The notes under the pieces were generated by a model, which was given only the letters and a program-made list of their open reading frames with translations, was not told where the DNA came from and searched no databases. Positions 5,736-5,750 of a stretch of DNA of 5,750 nucleotides are shown here, one piece after another. Source of the DNA: Candidatus Woesearchaeota archaeon (lineage in GTDB: Archaea > Nanobdellota > Nanobdellia > Woesearchaeales > UBA11716). The position numbers and the translations under genes are program-made. Every line of letters begins with the position of its first letter. Position 1 is the first letter of the stretch. The stretch is taken from the NCBI GenBank assembly GCA_013329175.1, contig DUKR01000120.1, forward strand, positions 6,767-12,516, in the 5' to 3' direction.

Positions 5736-5750
5736 CTCATACGGACTGCG

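Overview
The window holds a tryptophan-biosynthesis operon, trpE-trpG-trpD-trpC, preceded by a separate M29-family metallo-aminopeptidase gene. All genes are on the + strand. The organism is probably an archaeon. A TATA-like element (TTTATATA, 87-94) sits about 40 bases before the best aminopeptidase start. A second AT-rich TATA-like element (TTTATAAT, 1390-1397) precedes trpE. The aminopeptidase N-terminus (MDPRTKKLAEVLVNHS) resembles archaeal members of that family as I remember them. No bacterial -35/-10 promoter, trp leader peptide or T-box is visible. A lineage such as the small-genome DPANN archaea is possible, but the sequence alone does not fix the taxon.

Layout. Bases 1-130 hold no convincing gene, only the promoter and ribosome-binding site of the aminopeptidase (131-1195). 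Bases 1196-1471 are a non-coding gap with a hairpin-rich first half and a very AT-rich second half carrying the trpE promoter. trpE (1472-3073), trpG (3070-3846) and trpD (3843-4853) are joined by two 4-base ATGA stop/start overlaps. After a 51-base gap comes trpC (4905-5675). The last 75 bases carry no full gene. They contain a segment (about 5705-5735) that looks like a CRISPR repeat; its core matches the hairpin of type V-A (Cas12a) repeats when read on the - strand.

How the genes work together. TrpG releases ammonia from glutamine and TrpE uses it to convert chorismate to anthranilate. TrpD adds phosphoribose from PRPP. TrpC closes the ring to indole-3-glycerol phosphate, after the isomerase step (TrpF), which is not in the window. 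TrpB and TrpA, for the last step, are also absent, so the operon stops short of the common E-G-D-C-F-B-A order.

Points of special interest are the possible CRISPR repeat at the right edge, a 65-residue lysine/alanine/proline-rich tail on the N-terminus of TrpG, a TrpE of the enteric-bacterial sequence type in what looks like an archaeal genome, and a near absence of tryptophan in the four Trp enzymes (2 in 1383 residues).
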